From Lobosporangium transversale (lineage: Eukaryota; Mortierellomycota; Mortierellomycetes; Mortierellales; Mortierellaceae), in contig NW_019029008.1 of NCBI RefSeq assembly GCF_002105155.1, positions 186,001-250,000 on the forward strand: a stretch of DNA of 64,000 bases, written 5' to 3'. The translations under genes and the position numbers were made by a program. Of the stretch, positions 50,758-62,010 are shown piece after piece. The notes below the pieces were generated by a model. That model was not told the DNA's origin, searched no databases, and saw only the letters and a list, made by a program, of their open reading frames with translations. Position 1 is the stretch's first letter, and every line of letters starts with the position of its first letter.

Positions 50758-52645
50758 AATTCTTCAGATTCGTACCGGCTGCTCCTACTGAATATGCAGC
50801 ATCGATGTCGATTTTTATGACACGCTGTCTTACATGTTTCAAGCATTCAGGTATTGCCTTGGCATCCTGACCATCGTTGGTAACAAACCTTTGAGCCTTA
50901 AAATTGTCATATATGTATCCTGGTACCACAAAGTAGAGGAAAATGGTATCATCACTTCCATTCGACTTTGATCGGTTTCCCTTCGAGCAGGGTCCAGTAA
51001 TATAATCAATTATATCCTTAAATGGTGCTTGCTTGATCGGATGATTCTCTGATACTGTGACCTGAAATAGCTTGTTGGGTCCCAATGCAAAATCGATGCA
51101 CGGAAAGTTGGGTAAAGATGGTAGAAACAACTTGTCTGTTGTTTTGGAGAATGTTGAAAAATCTGCTGCAGTCTTGGTAAATAATACTTCCGAGTCCCTC
51201 GGAAGATCAAAGAATCCTGTTTCGTCTGACTGAAGATCCTTAAATGGAAACCGAAGTCCACCACATCGAATTAAATAGTGAACATAGAGTTCAAACGAAG
51301 GTCCTTTTTTTATTTCACTGCCAGCTTTGGCAAGTCGCTTCAACTCGTCGATCCAAGTCTGATCTTGTAATTCCATGATGATACGTGATCGAACATAAGG
51401 AGATGCCCATACCAGGTGGAAGCGGAGGTGGTCAGAAGTGGGGACTCTATGGAGTAAATGACTACCCGCTTTATCTCCTGGAATAAAGAGGTTTGAAAGA
51501 TTTCTTGGGAACTTGAGTAGGCCAATGGCAGCATTGACACACTGAAACGCAGCTTTCCTAGCACAGTCAATATCTTCTTGATATTCAGATAGTACATCAG
51601 ATGGACCCTGTAGGACCTGTCTCGGCACACCCCCCAAGTTGCAAAAAAGCTCCTCCAAAAATTCTTGATCCACTGAATGATAATCCTCTACATTGGCTCT
51701 ACATTCCTTAAGCTCGTCCAAACTCCAGAGTGACATGTGATAGTAGCTAGATAGTGTAGTACCCCTGACGAATTCACCGTACTGTTCACTGAGAGCTCTT
51801 GGTGATGCCGTAAATATCGTCCTGGCTTGATCTGGTTGAGGATTGTCACCACTATCAACTAAGTACCACGTTTCAGGTTGATCAAGGAATTTTTTGAACG
51901 TTTCTATATTTCCATAACTTTGGCAAGTTGTTCCTCCATAAGCATAGCATCTAGTACTCTTCTTCTCTTGGAAAATAATAATCGGTGGGTTTTCCTCATC
52001 GTGTTCGGCAAGGAGGCGGATGGCAAAATAGACCAAAAAGGCTGACTTCCCAATTCCAGGTGTTCCAGTGACAAAGAGTCGATTCAAACGAGATACTTCA
52101 TAAGGGGTACTGAGTTCGGCTGTAATATGGTCATAAAGCTCTTTATATTCTTCTCTGATATAAAGATGCCGTGTATTAACAATAGGGAAGGTACGACCCT
52201 CAGGGGCAGTCAATATTTTGGAATCCTTGATACCTTCACCAGAATTTCGGAGCTCACGAGCCACGTCACTAATGTTGTAGTAATCACTATCTACTGATGC
52301 CTCCCCCATGTACGAAAGCACCTTGATCCTCTCTTTTGAGTTGAGAGGCGAGATGGCAGGGTAACCATTCACTATCCCTTTCGTTACAAGCCCTGCTTCT
52401 GTTATCGCATCCATAAGAGCATCAGGGCGGCCTGTGCTACTCATGCTTGGATCGATAACGCAGTTCAGCTCCAGCAGCGGTGAGATGGCGCGCTTTTTTC
52501 GTTGTGGGTGTTGGTTTTCTCTTTTTCGTTTATTGAGTGTGGAGGCATCCTCAGGCTTATTTGCAGTCATTTTTATTTGTGCTTGGCTCCTTGTGGAATC
52601 ATTTGCAGCTATGTTTTTTTGTGTTGAACTCCTTGTGGCGACCAT
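50756..52645 (-). CDS. Crinkler (CRN)-type P-loop NTPase with PD-(D/E)XK-like nuclease domain
   Basis: Single exon, 629 residues with the start at 52645 (MVATRSST); an in-frame ATG at 52714 would add 23 residues. The N-terminus holds a 14-residue imperfect tandem repeat (residues 4-31) and a bipartite basic NLS (KRKRENQHPQRKKR, about 39-52). The NTPase part has Walker A GTPGIGKS at 194-201, a Walker B-like WYLVDSGD at 260-267 and IFTASPR at 277-283. The C-terminal domain shows FELYVHYLI, CIDFAL and LFQVTVS (Glu452, Asp518, Gln528), as in the restriction-endonuclease-fold domains of CRN/RHS-type effectors. No N-terminal secretion signal and no LFLAK header are seen. Such proteins are thought to act in nuclei, either of a host or of competing cells, or as element-derived factors. 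The role here is inference. A GGAAA array lies just upstream. Confidence 0.85.
   Translation of the reverse strand: MVATRSSTQKNIAANDSTRSQAQIKMTANKPEDASTLNKRKRENQHPQRKKRAISPLLELNCVIDPSMSSTGRPDALMDAITEAGLVTKGIVNGYPAISPLNSKERIKVLSYMGEASVDSDYYNISDVARELRNSGEGIKDSKILTAPEGRTFPIVNTRHLYIREEYKELYDHITAELSTPYEVSRLNRLFVTGTPGIGKSAFLVYFAIRLLAEHDEENPPIIIFQEKKSTRCYAYGGTTCQSYGNIETFKKFLDQPETWYLVDSGDNPQPDQARTIFTASPRALSEQYGEFVRGTTLSSYYHMSLWSLDELKECRANVEDYHSVDQEFLEELFCNLGGVPRQVLQGPSDVLSEYQEDIDCARKAAFQCVNAAIGLLKFPRNLSNLFIPGDKAGSHLLHRVPTSDHLRFHLVWASPYVRSRIIMELQDQTWIDELKRLAKAGSEIKKGPSFELYVHYLIRCGGLRFPFKDLQSDETGFFDLPRDSEVLFTKTAADFSTFSKTTDKLFLPSLPNFPCIDFALGPNKLFQVTVSENHPIKQAPFKDIIDYITGPCSKGNRSKSNGSDDTIFLYFVVPGYIYDNFKAQRFVTNDGQDAKAIPECLKHVRQRVIKIDIDAAYSVGAAGTNLKN
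52553..52636 (-). repeat. 42-bp imperfect tandem repeat in the CRN N-terminus
   Basis: Two adjacent units encode TRSSTQKNIAANDS and TRSQAQIKMTANKP. The matching starts (ACAAGGAG) and ends (GCAAAT) show an internal duplication. Confidence 0.75.
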
Positions 52646-52713
52646 TGTTAATAAAGATAAGTAAGACTGAGTATGGTTGAAATGCTGGGAGAAAATGAAA
52701 AACGAGTAAGGCA

Positions 52714-52793
52714 AAAGGAAAGGAAAGGAAAGGAAAGGAAAGGAAAGGAAAGGAAAGGAAAGGAAAGGAGAGGAAAGGAAAGGAAAGGAAAGG
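52714..52793. repeat. (GGAAA)n array upstream of the CRN gene
   Basis: About sixteen tandem GGAAA units with one GGAGA variant, 70-150 bp upstream of the chosen start codon. Confidence 0.95.
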
Positions 52794-53633
52794 TGATGAA
52801 CGAAGGCTTGGAATAAACGAAAAAGGAAGTTGAGTTCCTTAATTCAAGACCGTGAGAAAATCAATCACATGCCATTTTCTTGATCATTGTCACGTAAAAA
52901 CGGATAGGATGCATTTGTTTTTTTATTTTATTTGATTATGTAATCAATCAAACATCAAAGGAAATTGGTTGCGTAATGCAGCAAGCCACGCAGTGTGTGG
53001 CTATCGGGACTCTTGCGCATGCAGATCACACAGCAGCTTTTTTCTTATTCAAGCTAATAGTCCTGGAGGCTGATACCCACTCTGGTAGACAAATACCTCA
53101 TCATACCAAGCGGTGCAGTCGCCTTTACTTCACTTGACGGAAATCGATGTCAGTGGCTCCTCTCTCTCACCCATTCATTCACACACACACACACACACAG
53201 TCTCTCTCTCTACATCTATCACTACATGAAATGTCAAAATTGAAAGACCCAAAAGTAAGAATCCAAGGTATTGATTAGGGGGATGCTTTATTCAAGTGAA
53301 GCTAATTAGAGCTGTCAGTGTGGAAATGAGGCTCTATATCATATATATACTATATTCCACATACTATCTATATACCACTGAAGCAACCTCAGAGCTCGGT
53401 CAAGTTGAGGAGGTGATATCGCAGCAGCTTCCGTGCTTCCATTTTTTTTTTTTTCCTTCTTTTTCCTGCCTATATCGGATATTCAATCTTTGTCTGGATA
53501 AAACTGTGCATTTATCATTTCATTCAGACTAACCCTAGCCTTTACCTTGGAAGCTACAACATTTATATATATCGTCGTTTAACAAAACAGCAATGGATAA
53601 AATTAAGGATGCAATGTGCGGTTCAATTCAGAG

Positions 53634-53671
53634 TATATATACGTATATATATATATATATATATATATATT
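53634..53671. repeat. (TA)n microsatellite
   Basis: TATATACG followed by about 12 uninterrupted TA units. Confidence 0.9.
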
Positions 53672-53945
53672 CTAAAGTCCAACCAGCCTCTGAATCTCAC
53701 TGAGATTGGGCGGAGCAATTTCAGAAGTCCGTTCGGCTCCTCCTCAGAATAAGAAGCCCATGCTACTACACTCATCATCAGCGTAGTGAATCTCGGCTCA
53801 TTACCATTCATGTGGGCTATACACCTATCATACAAGCTATATACCCAATAGAAATGGACAATCAATCAATCTCTCAGTTGACTGCAATAGATACTACTTG
53901 ATCTGTCTGCATCATAAGATCTTCATCTCAGAACTTGGTGAAATA

Positions 53946-54062
53946 CCCCAGGACCATAGTGTGTAGCAAGAACGAAAGAAAGATGTGTTTACTATAATCC
54001 AGCGATCTTCGTTAAATAAAAAGAGTAAAAATCTTAAGTCTCACAAATGCCTGCTAATCATG
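53946..54062. repeat. Dispersed repeat, copy 2 (partner at 22771-22885)
   Basis: Carries ACGAAAGAAAGAT, ATCCAGCGATCTTCG, TTAAATAAAAAGAGTAAAAA and TGCCTGCTAATC in the same order and spacing as the first copy. Confidence 0.85.
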
Positions 54063-55209
54063 ACGTTTGATAGTACAGTAAAAGGGCGGTTGAAACTCAT
54101 CTGAACGATGTGAATTAAAATGCCCACTGTCTTGATAACTCATAAAAGCTTGAAAAAGCATCCATTGGAATGACAACTTGCTGGATAAATACTGAGGTTT
54201 AAAGTATGAAATCAAGTGGTCATGAATATGTTTTAGAATTTATTCATCCCCAAGGTACTGTGAGTGCATGAGAAGCTAGAGTACCTTGACATTCGTTCAA
54301 GCCCAACCATCATAGCCTGGAGTACAAACGCAAAGTGAGGGAGTTTGGTTGATTTTCCATGCAAGTTTATTAATGGTAATATTTTTCGTGCTGAGATTGT
54401 AACAAGGAACCCAGGGTAATAGGGGACTTTTTCTATTCCCTGCAAATAATAGCATTGTTTTGTATTGAAGGGGGCACGTGTATTTTGCTGAAAACACAGA
54501 TGTATACTCTAATAAAGGAAGTGCTAGAGGAACAGGTGCCAGCCAGCCAATTTCAGTGGCCGCAATTGTCAGTCAGTAGGACAGGATAGGGTTCTGTTTT
54601 CCATATAGTAGGCTTTTCATGGATCTCAATGAGGTTTTCCTTCAAAGTTTGAATATCCTAAACCCAGTCTCGATGTCACTTAAATTCTTTTTTTTTAGCA
54701 GGCACTTTTGGCGTTATGAAGGAGACTTCTACTAGCAATTAGCAGAAAAAGATACTCTTGCATCTCTGAAATAAAATATTCCGTTTTCCTTACGTGAAAC
54801 CTTATTTCTAGCAGGGAGTCAAAGAGCCTTTTTTTCATTTTTTTTTTTTTTTTTTTTTTGGGATCTCAGCGCAACAAAGGATCATCTATTTAGAGTTCTT
54901 CGTTGGGCAAGAAATTGTATAAAAAGCCCATAATCGCCCTACTACTTCTCTCAAAACTCATCAAAGTCTTCGCCACCTCCTTTTAAACCAAACATTTCCC
55001 TACTCACCTCACCCTAGTGGCTCTGATAAGACGAATCTCGATTTGTCCATGCTGCTTATTTACCCACCTCGCGTTGTTGTGATGCAGCGAAGGCCTGAAT
55101 CAGAGTGGAGTTTTGAGCCAGCCAACTAGACTTATTCGCCAGCTGCTTTAGCGTCTTATGGTCATGGATCGATTTCAACGTGAGGCGCTTTTGAACTGAA
55201 CTCTTGAAA

Positions 55210-55240
<31 letters not shown>

Positions 55241-56139
55241 GTATAAAAGAACGTGATTTCATGGCTTTAGTTGCTGTACATGTTGATTTTGTAGTCTTAT
55301 TCTATCTTGTACCGGTTGTACCTGACGGTAGGAAATAAAGCTGCTTGATTGATTTGAATCTATCCATCTGGACACAATTCTAGTCCAGCATACTTTGATT
55401 CCCTTCTGTATTACATTCGTGGACTGTACCAAAATCATCTGAATTGAATATTCGTTGTCGTTGCTTGTCAGGATGTCGGCCTCACTCTTACTGTGCCCCT
55501 CTGCCATTAAGTACCTGGATCGCATCCTCTCTTTGTATGTGCCGTGGGGTGAAGGAGTATGTTTGAGCTGTGGGTGGTAAAGGGGGGGGGGGGAAGGGAG
55601 GGATAGAGTATGATAAATTGTTCTTTCGCAAACTATAAATGGATGCTCTATTCGACTTTACATTTTCAAACATATCTGGGACCCCATCTACAAAAATTAT
55701 CAGCGTGCGAAGCTGTAAGAGAATGAGGGAAAGGAGGAACTGCAGGGCTCCATGCTAGCCCCGAGCCAGGGACCCCGTGAAGCTTTGAATTGGTTCTATT
55801 TATTTTCAACCAACACCGCACACTGCAATCTCAAACCCTCTATTGAAACATGTGACATTCGGATTACTTCCTTATTCCACTTTATTTTACCCCAATGGCG
55901 CGAGGACAGGATAAACGATCAAGCCAACTGTTGTACTATGGTATCCTTATTTTAATACCTATCTAGCGTACAAAAAGCAGTCAATGGCTGCTGCCGAAAG
56001 TTGCGTGCAAACAGTTAATTCACATCATTAACCGCATCAGAATGATGTATTTGCAAGGCAACAAGCGCCTTGATAATATCTCTTTTCACCGATGGAGGAA
56101 ACACATTTTTTATTTTATTTTTATTTTTATTTCTTTCTT

Positions 56140-57735
56140 TTACACGGGTTCAGCTGCCTCTATGGCTATATCAGTCCGCCGCATTTTTCTTGGGTTGTCA
56201 CTGCCCTCACTATCGCTACTGTTATGGCCGCTATTGCTTTCATTATTATCGGCATTGTCATTGCTATGGTTAAACGCAACTGTCTCGGCCTCGCTGTTAA
56301 GGGTCCCTTCCCGTTTTCGCTTCTTGTACTCTTGCGCTTTGAAATACCACCAATTGGGGCCGTCGCGCTCCATTTCTGCCTTACAAGTCCTCATCTTTCG
56401 ATGCTGCTTAGATCGGAGATGTTGCTCCCAGCTAGTAGGGCCGTGGATAATGACAGGTGGGATCGGCTCTACAGATCCTTGAGGCGCGTACTTGTCATGC
56501 ATAATCCGCTGCATCTCCGTGCAAATAGTACACTCCCTCTTTTCCCATGACTCCAACGCTGCTACAACACTATCAATGAAAGACGAGAGGAAGATGCAAA
56601 TGTTGGTTGTTGTAAGGCCAGCTAAATATCAATGGTGGTGAAGACTTGGATCATTTCTTATTTGGCTCTGCTTACTCAAGGTCACGCTGTACTGTGAGCA
56701 TCTCTTTGGCATAAGAATTAAGGCTTTCAGGAGCTGGAAGACTGTTTCCAGCGAAGAAATCTAATTAGATCATAGTGTCATTGTGTATAAGTGTATAAGA
56801 ATGCATCAATAAAAAAAGCTTTGAACCAAAATTGAAAAACACTTAGCCAATCACACTTACCTTTTGCTATTTTAACAGCAACGTTCTCGACATTCTCTTT
56901 CCAAGTATCCAGTGCTAATAAAAAAAAATCATTGATATTGGTTTATCATGCGGGGCAATCAGCAGATGCCACTCAAGCAATATATGGATCGTTGTACTTA
57001 CAGGTTGCATCAAGCAGAAATAGCTTGACATCTTTTTCACGACAGAGTGGGAGCAGCTTATTCCGGATCCAAAGGACCTGTCGCTTAGCATACTGCCTTG
57101 TGCGCGTTTTCATAGTCTCTGTGCACTCTGCTTTTAGCGTCTCTAATTCATTTGTATCTGTGCAGAGAGCGAGAGTTAGAGCCATATACATGTGAACATG
57201 ATAATGAGGATAGGACTAAAATAATAAAAACTCATTTCTCTCCTTTTTTATTTACCTGTTGGTCGATTGTCTCTTATTGCTTCTTCCACAGCTGTGAAAT
57301 ACGAGTCAAATTCTTTATAGCCTGTGTATCACATTAAATATTAGGGTACAGAGCTGTCAATAAAGTCGTCCGCGTCTGCAGTGTGATAATGAAGCGACAT
57401 TTACAATGTTGAGTATTCGTTAATATAAATCCAAATTTTACCGATGGCTTGCCATATCCCGCGCTCGTAGTCAGTATCTGGACCGACATTCGCTCGCATA
57501 CCTTTAATCTCTTCGAAAAGACCACCCTAATGTCGATCGAGCAAAAAAAAAAAAAAAAAAAAAAAAAAGATTAGATATAGCCAACGCACCATATACAGTT
57601 TGATAAGAACACATTATTAATTGTCGAATTGTTTAAAGCACCTTGACCATAGCGTCAACTCTTGCATCCAAACGCGCGTTAAGGACATCCTGTGTGGAAT
57701 AAACCCAAAATATACATGACGGCATCCTAAAATAG

Positions 57736-57770
<35 letters not shown>

Positions 57771-57900
57771 TTTTTAAACAGGCACCTATTCAGCTATAGC
57801 ATTTAGTTGCATTTTTTTTTATACCTCAGTCTTTCATTATCTGGCACTGTATGTTGCTTCTTTATCAGATCGCTCTGGCTCTGCCCAGTTTCGAAATACA

Positions 57901-57931
<31 letters not shown>

Positions 57932-59053
57932 CGCGTCAAGAGAGTACAATGAAACCCCTTTAGTTAGCTCCCAAACGCGATAAACGCTATGATGAGAAAC
58001 AGAAGAGTAAATAAACAAATAAAAAAACCTCTTACCTGCAATGATCGGGTGATCTTTCTCCTGTCATTTTCATGCCACTTATTTGCCATAATAGGATCTA
58101 CTTCCTGTAGCTTCTTATATAATGTTAGGGTATCAGACTCTTTTAGGAATTTCTCATGAATACTGATCTGCTCTTGTTGCTCTGCTTCTGATAACATGCC
58201 AGGATTCTTTTTAGTATCCAAAAGCGTGTCACGCCAAAGAAGGGACTGAATGTAATAATGTGTGCCTCCGACGATTACAGGTATGTGCTTCCGGCCATGA
58301 ATTTGTTTGATCTTAGTTATTGGGTGTGGATAAAAAAAGAGAGAGAGAGAGAGAGTTAATTGAGTTCAAAACCTTTCATTTTTCTTCTTTTTCTTCATTT
58401 CTTGGATAGTTAAATGTATGCGGCCAAGGGAAAGTCATTCAAATCAATTATTTCTATACCAAGTCAAGAGCATCGGCTTTAAAATCCAAAACTGAGTACT
58501 CGCGATCCATTGGGAGGAAATCTATCAAATGATGAACAATATTCTCGCGTTCCTCTATGGGCATCTTATTAGTGATGATATCCAGTCCCTTATAGACCTG
58601 TTTGTACATAATGCAGGACAAACATGTTAGTTTTTTTTTATATATTTTGTTAAAATTTAAAGCACTAAGGAATTGCTGAGAATAATAAAAGTGATCTTTA
58701 TTTTTTTCTTATTCTTCTTTATTCATACTACTGTGATATAGTACCTGTAAGGCATCAGCATTGATAACTTCTCCATCAAGTTCTTTGGCGAGTTGAATAG
58801 ACAGATTTGATTTCCCAACACCTGTGGTCCCAATGACCGCTATCACTCCCGGTTCCATATCCTGTTTTCCTGTGTATTGCCCAGTCGCGCTACCACTATT
58901 ATATCTTATTGTCCTTTGCACCTTATTCACTGCAGCGGTTCTCGCTCCACAATGAACTAATTTCTGGATGTTGTCTAGCGTGCTTCTGGGTTTTAATGGT
59001 GAGCAGTAGGCAAATTGCAATATCTTTTGTGTCGCAGTTCGCCAATGATGCAT
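56140..59053 (-). CDS. TRIT1: tRNA dimethylallyltransferase (isopentenyltransferase, MOD5/TRIT1)
   Basis: Ten exons on the minus strand, all in phase: 58745..59053, 58460..58597, 58036..58311, 57642..57689, 57442..57526, 57256..57321, 57002..57157, 56861..56914, 56676..56760, 56140..56569 (548 residues). The first about 65 residues are basic and Ser/Thr-rich, consistent with mitochondrial targeting. P-loop GTTGVGKS lies at about 75-82. [18 protein letters not shown] follows, with Ala where most members have Ser in the DSxQ motif. [17 protein letters not shown], the HENDRRKI segment, [11 protein letters not shown] and the GIWQAIGYKEF motif are typical. The C-terminus has a matrin-type C2H2 zinc finger (Cys419, Cys422, His456, His462), as in eukaryotic MOD5/TRIT1, then a Lys/Ser/Asp-rich tail. 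It makes i6A37 in cytosolic and mitochondrial tRNAs from dimethylallyl diphosphate. Confidence 0.95.
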
Positions 59054-59329
59054 GTGTAAAAGAGTCTGTCTAAATCATTTATGACCAAATGCGTGGCATG
59101 ATTTACAGATTGTTGAACAAAAAAAAAAAAAAAAAAAGGCACGTGACAAATCAATCAGTAAAGCTGACCTGGATGTAAAGCTTTCTGCCCTCAGTTCTAC
59201 GCTTTGGCTTTGGCTCTGAGATTCTCATGCTCAATAGATGTCTTTTATTTAAGGAGTTATCTAAGGTTTTGTGTATAGTGCACATGGTTTGTCAATTGTC
59301 AATTGCCTTGCCAGTCTACTAGGCTCGTC
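59054..59329. other. Promoter side of the TRIT1 gene
   Basis: Contains poly-A at about 59119-59137 and no coding signal; ends at the CRN relic. Confidence 0.5.
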
Positions 59330-59905
59330 ACCAGCGCCATCCCGTTTGTCTAAAGGGTAAGTGGATAATGAAGGCTTCGTTCATAAAGGATGAATTATTG
59401 TAAAAATACTCAATAGATATGATATTTTCATTACAAGGCAAAATTCCTTTCACTTGATTGACATTCGACTCTTTTCTTCATGCTCGAACCTCGACGATCC
59501 TCCTGCATATGCGGTATTGATATCAGTTTTTATGATACGCTGTCCCACATGTTTTAAATATCAAGGTACTGCCTTGGCATTCTGACCATTGTTGATAACG
59601 AGCTTCTGAGCCTTAAGCTTGACGTGTATGTCGCCTGGAACCATGAAACAGGGGAATGTGATATTGTCACTTTTCTCCGAGATTTGATCGGTTTCTCTTC
59701 AAGCAGGATCCAGTAATATTACCAATCATCTCCTTGAATGCTTGCTTGATCGGATGCTCCTCTGATGTGACCTGGAATGGCTTGTTGGGCCCCAACACAA
59801 AACTAATAGGTGGAAAGATAGGGATAGACAGTAGAAACAACTTGCCACTGCTTGAAAAAATTCCGATAATGCAGCTGCGGCAATCCGCTTGGCGTGCTCA
59901 CTTCT
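59330..59905 (-). pseudogene. Truncated, decayed 3' end of a CRN-type NTPase/nuclease gene
   Basis: The nucleotide sequence follows the 3' flank and last about 140 codons of the intact CRN gene at 50756 and the edge copy at 62996. Examples are GGGTAAGTGGATAATGA, TTTTTATGATACGCTGTC, GCTTGCTTGATCGGATG and GGAATGGCTTGTTGGGCCCC. Substitutions and indels break the frame, and similarity ends near 59900 inside the nuclease domain, so the NTPase part is missing. It has the same orientation as the other two copies. Confidence 0.85.
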
Positions 59906-60089
59906 CCTTGCTCAGGTTTTCTGAATAGCGATATTTTAATTTATTAGTCTTATATTACAAAAATTGCGTCTATGCCATTGTCATAAACAATGGCGTAAAA
60001 AGAAGTAAAAGAAACGATCGCTCCTTTTTCCTTGGTCTTTTATCCCTGCTTGACCTATTGCGCTTGTCGTCCTCCGCTTGAGTCAACTC

Positions 60090-62010
60090 ATTTTTTCTTT
60101 TATTTCATCCGCTGGGTTTGCTCAACTCTTCCTTATTCTCCATAGCTTGAGCTTTATCGACAATTCTCTTTGATGTCCTCCTTGCCTGTGGTTCTTTGCG
60201 CTTGCTTCCTTCTCCCTCATCCTCCATAACTCGAGTCAACTCTGACTTCTCGAGGGACTCCCTTGCGCTTTCAAGGAAGTTCAACCAGCTAATTTTAAGC
60301 ACGTCGTTTCTATTCGTTTGTCTTTGATGGCAGGAACTTCTTTGACTTTAGCTACTGAATAATCACCCTATTCGTGATAAGACAACATGATAAGACAACA
60401 TGATAATGCAACGTGATAAGGCAACGTGATAAGGCCTAAACAACAGCAACAGGGATATGTCATTCGAGCAAAAGCCGGGTAGAGAGGACGGTGATGAGAG
60501 GTGTTCCTTGATGCAGTTATGGCAAGTTGTATTATGTCCTTAATTCTTGACCTTATCGCCGATTTTTGACTGTATGGAAACGGGGTAATATTTACCCTCC
60601 GATTCCAGTACAAAGACGATATCTGGTCCAGACGGGTTCTCTCTTAGAAACAAAAAAAAAAAAGCGAGATTAACTTGGATTCATGTATTGAGTCTTTGTT
60701 ACAGTGAGTATCCAAGAATTCGTTCATTGTTATAGTTCTGGAAGATTGGAATTAACAAAGCGGGACTGAAATACTCAAAATGTGTGCCCTTTGTGCCAGA
60801 CGTAGGGGCGTCTAACAACACACTATTAACCAATTTACACAATCCAGGGTCATCCACTTCAAACAAGTTAATTGCTGCTATAAATGCAATTGGCTCAACG
60901 ATAATTGTAAACTCCTTCTTCCTTTGATTAACGACAATTCGAGCAAACGAAGCCTCGACCGGAACAAGCTCTTTGTACTCCAATATCAAGTCTTTACCAT
61001 ATAGTAATCCATTCTTTACGGCTCGACCGAAGGTTTCCCTGATGTCGACACTGCTTTTAATTCCTGCATCCCCTTTGTTAATACACTCCAGAATTCTAGA
61101 TTACTCATGGCATAGGTTACCAGATTCTTTATATCCTGGATCAGTGAGCGACGACACCAGGTCCTTGATTTCTTGCTTCCAAAGGCCTGCATCGGCACAC
61201 CCAATGACGTTTTCTATTATAGTGATCATTGGACGGAAACGACCACAGGACCAAGCATATAGCATCTCGATTGCTTGATCATTAAAATGGTCTTTCAGCT
61301 TTGATGCAGAGCTTGAGGAACTTTGTTTCTCCAAATATCGTACAAGTGTCTTGAAGTGTCCTGGATGGAACCGAGTTTCCTCAATGAACTTCTCCAAGGA
61401 CCTGTGGACACACTTACAGTAGCATCCATTGGCTAGGCGTCATTCTACCTTCGGACAAACTCAAACAATATAACAAGATAGACACACGAACAAGGAGCAG
61501 GCAGGTAGTGGTCGACATAGCAATATTAGTGTTTACCGATAAGTTAACACCAGCCCCAAGATTGACAGAAGTAATCAAAGACCAGACATCATCTGATCCG
61601 CGATCATCTTGACCAGCATTGAAACAAAATCCTCAGTTTTGGGAGAGTGTGTCCATGACTGTTCGAGTCTTTCCACAGCCAGATGCTCCAAAAAGTAGGC
61701 AAAAGCTGAGACTATACGACGAAATATGTGCAAGAATCTCTTTTGCCTTGTTATTAGGATCGCAGTTCATATAAGAGCCATCCAAACCAGGAAGGTCAAA
61801 GAATAGGAGTGGCGATCTATGTGTCGCCTCTCTTTTCCTGAGTGAAATCGACGCCAAGCATCTGGGAAGCCTGACATTGTGCCGTCTGTTACTGGTAATT
61901 TAACGTTGCCATAAATATATGCCTTGGTAAACTCAGACCAATCCTTAGAATAAAATTCTTTCTCATTGCTGTTAAACCGTTTATTGACTATGAGTATTTG
62001 AGATACACAA
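60090..62010 (-). pseudogene. Decayed CRN-like gene of a second family (P-loop NTPase plus nuclease)
   Basis: The minus strand from about 61960 reads KEFYSKDWSEFTKAYIYGN and AWRRFHSGKERRHIDRHS. It shifts frame to LLFFDLPGLDGSYMN and Walker A GASGCGKTRT (about 61660-61690), then meets TGA in place of the Trp expected after LSQN. After FNAGQDDRGSDDVWSLI and a possible intron it continues with ETRFHPGHFKTLVRYLEKQ and YAWSCGRFRPMITIIENVIG (61100-61400). Further on come VEASFARIVVNQRKKEF and, after another break, GPDIVFVLESEGKYYPVSIQ, a PD-(D/E)XK-type signature (about 60590-60640). A basic segment (SKRKEPQARRTSKR, about 60200) may be its tail. Several stops and frameshifts show it is not functional. 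Confidence 0.7.
60375..60434. repeat. 13-bp tandem repeat (TGATAAGACAACA-type)
   Basis: About 4.6 units; the first two are identical and later ones diverge to TGATAAGGCAACG. Confidence 0.9.

Larger units (their letters stand above)
52794..56139. other. Intergenic, 3.3 kb, no intact gene seen
   Basis: It holds (AC)n and (TC)n at about 53180-53215, a TA microsatellite at 53634-53671, the second copy of a dispersed repeat (53946-54062), T runs near 54840-54859 and 55215-55240, and a G run at about 55580-55592. Minus frames near 55259-55525 (GHSKSEADILTSNDNEYSIQ) are protein-like but unassigned. Confidence 0.5.
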
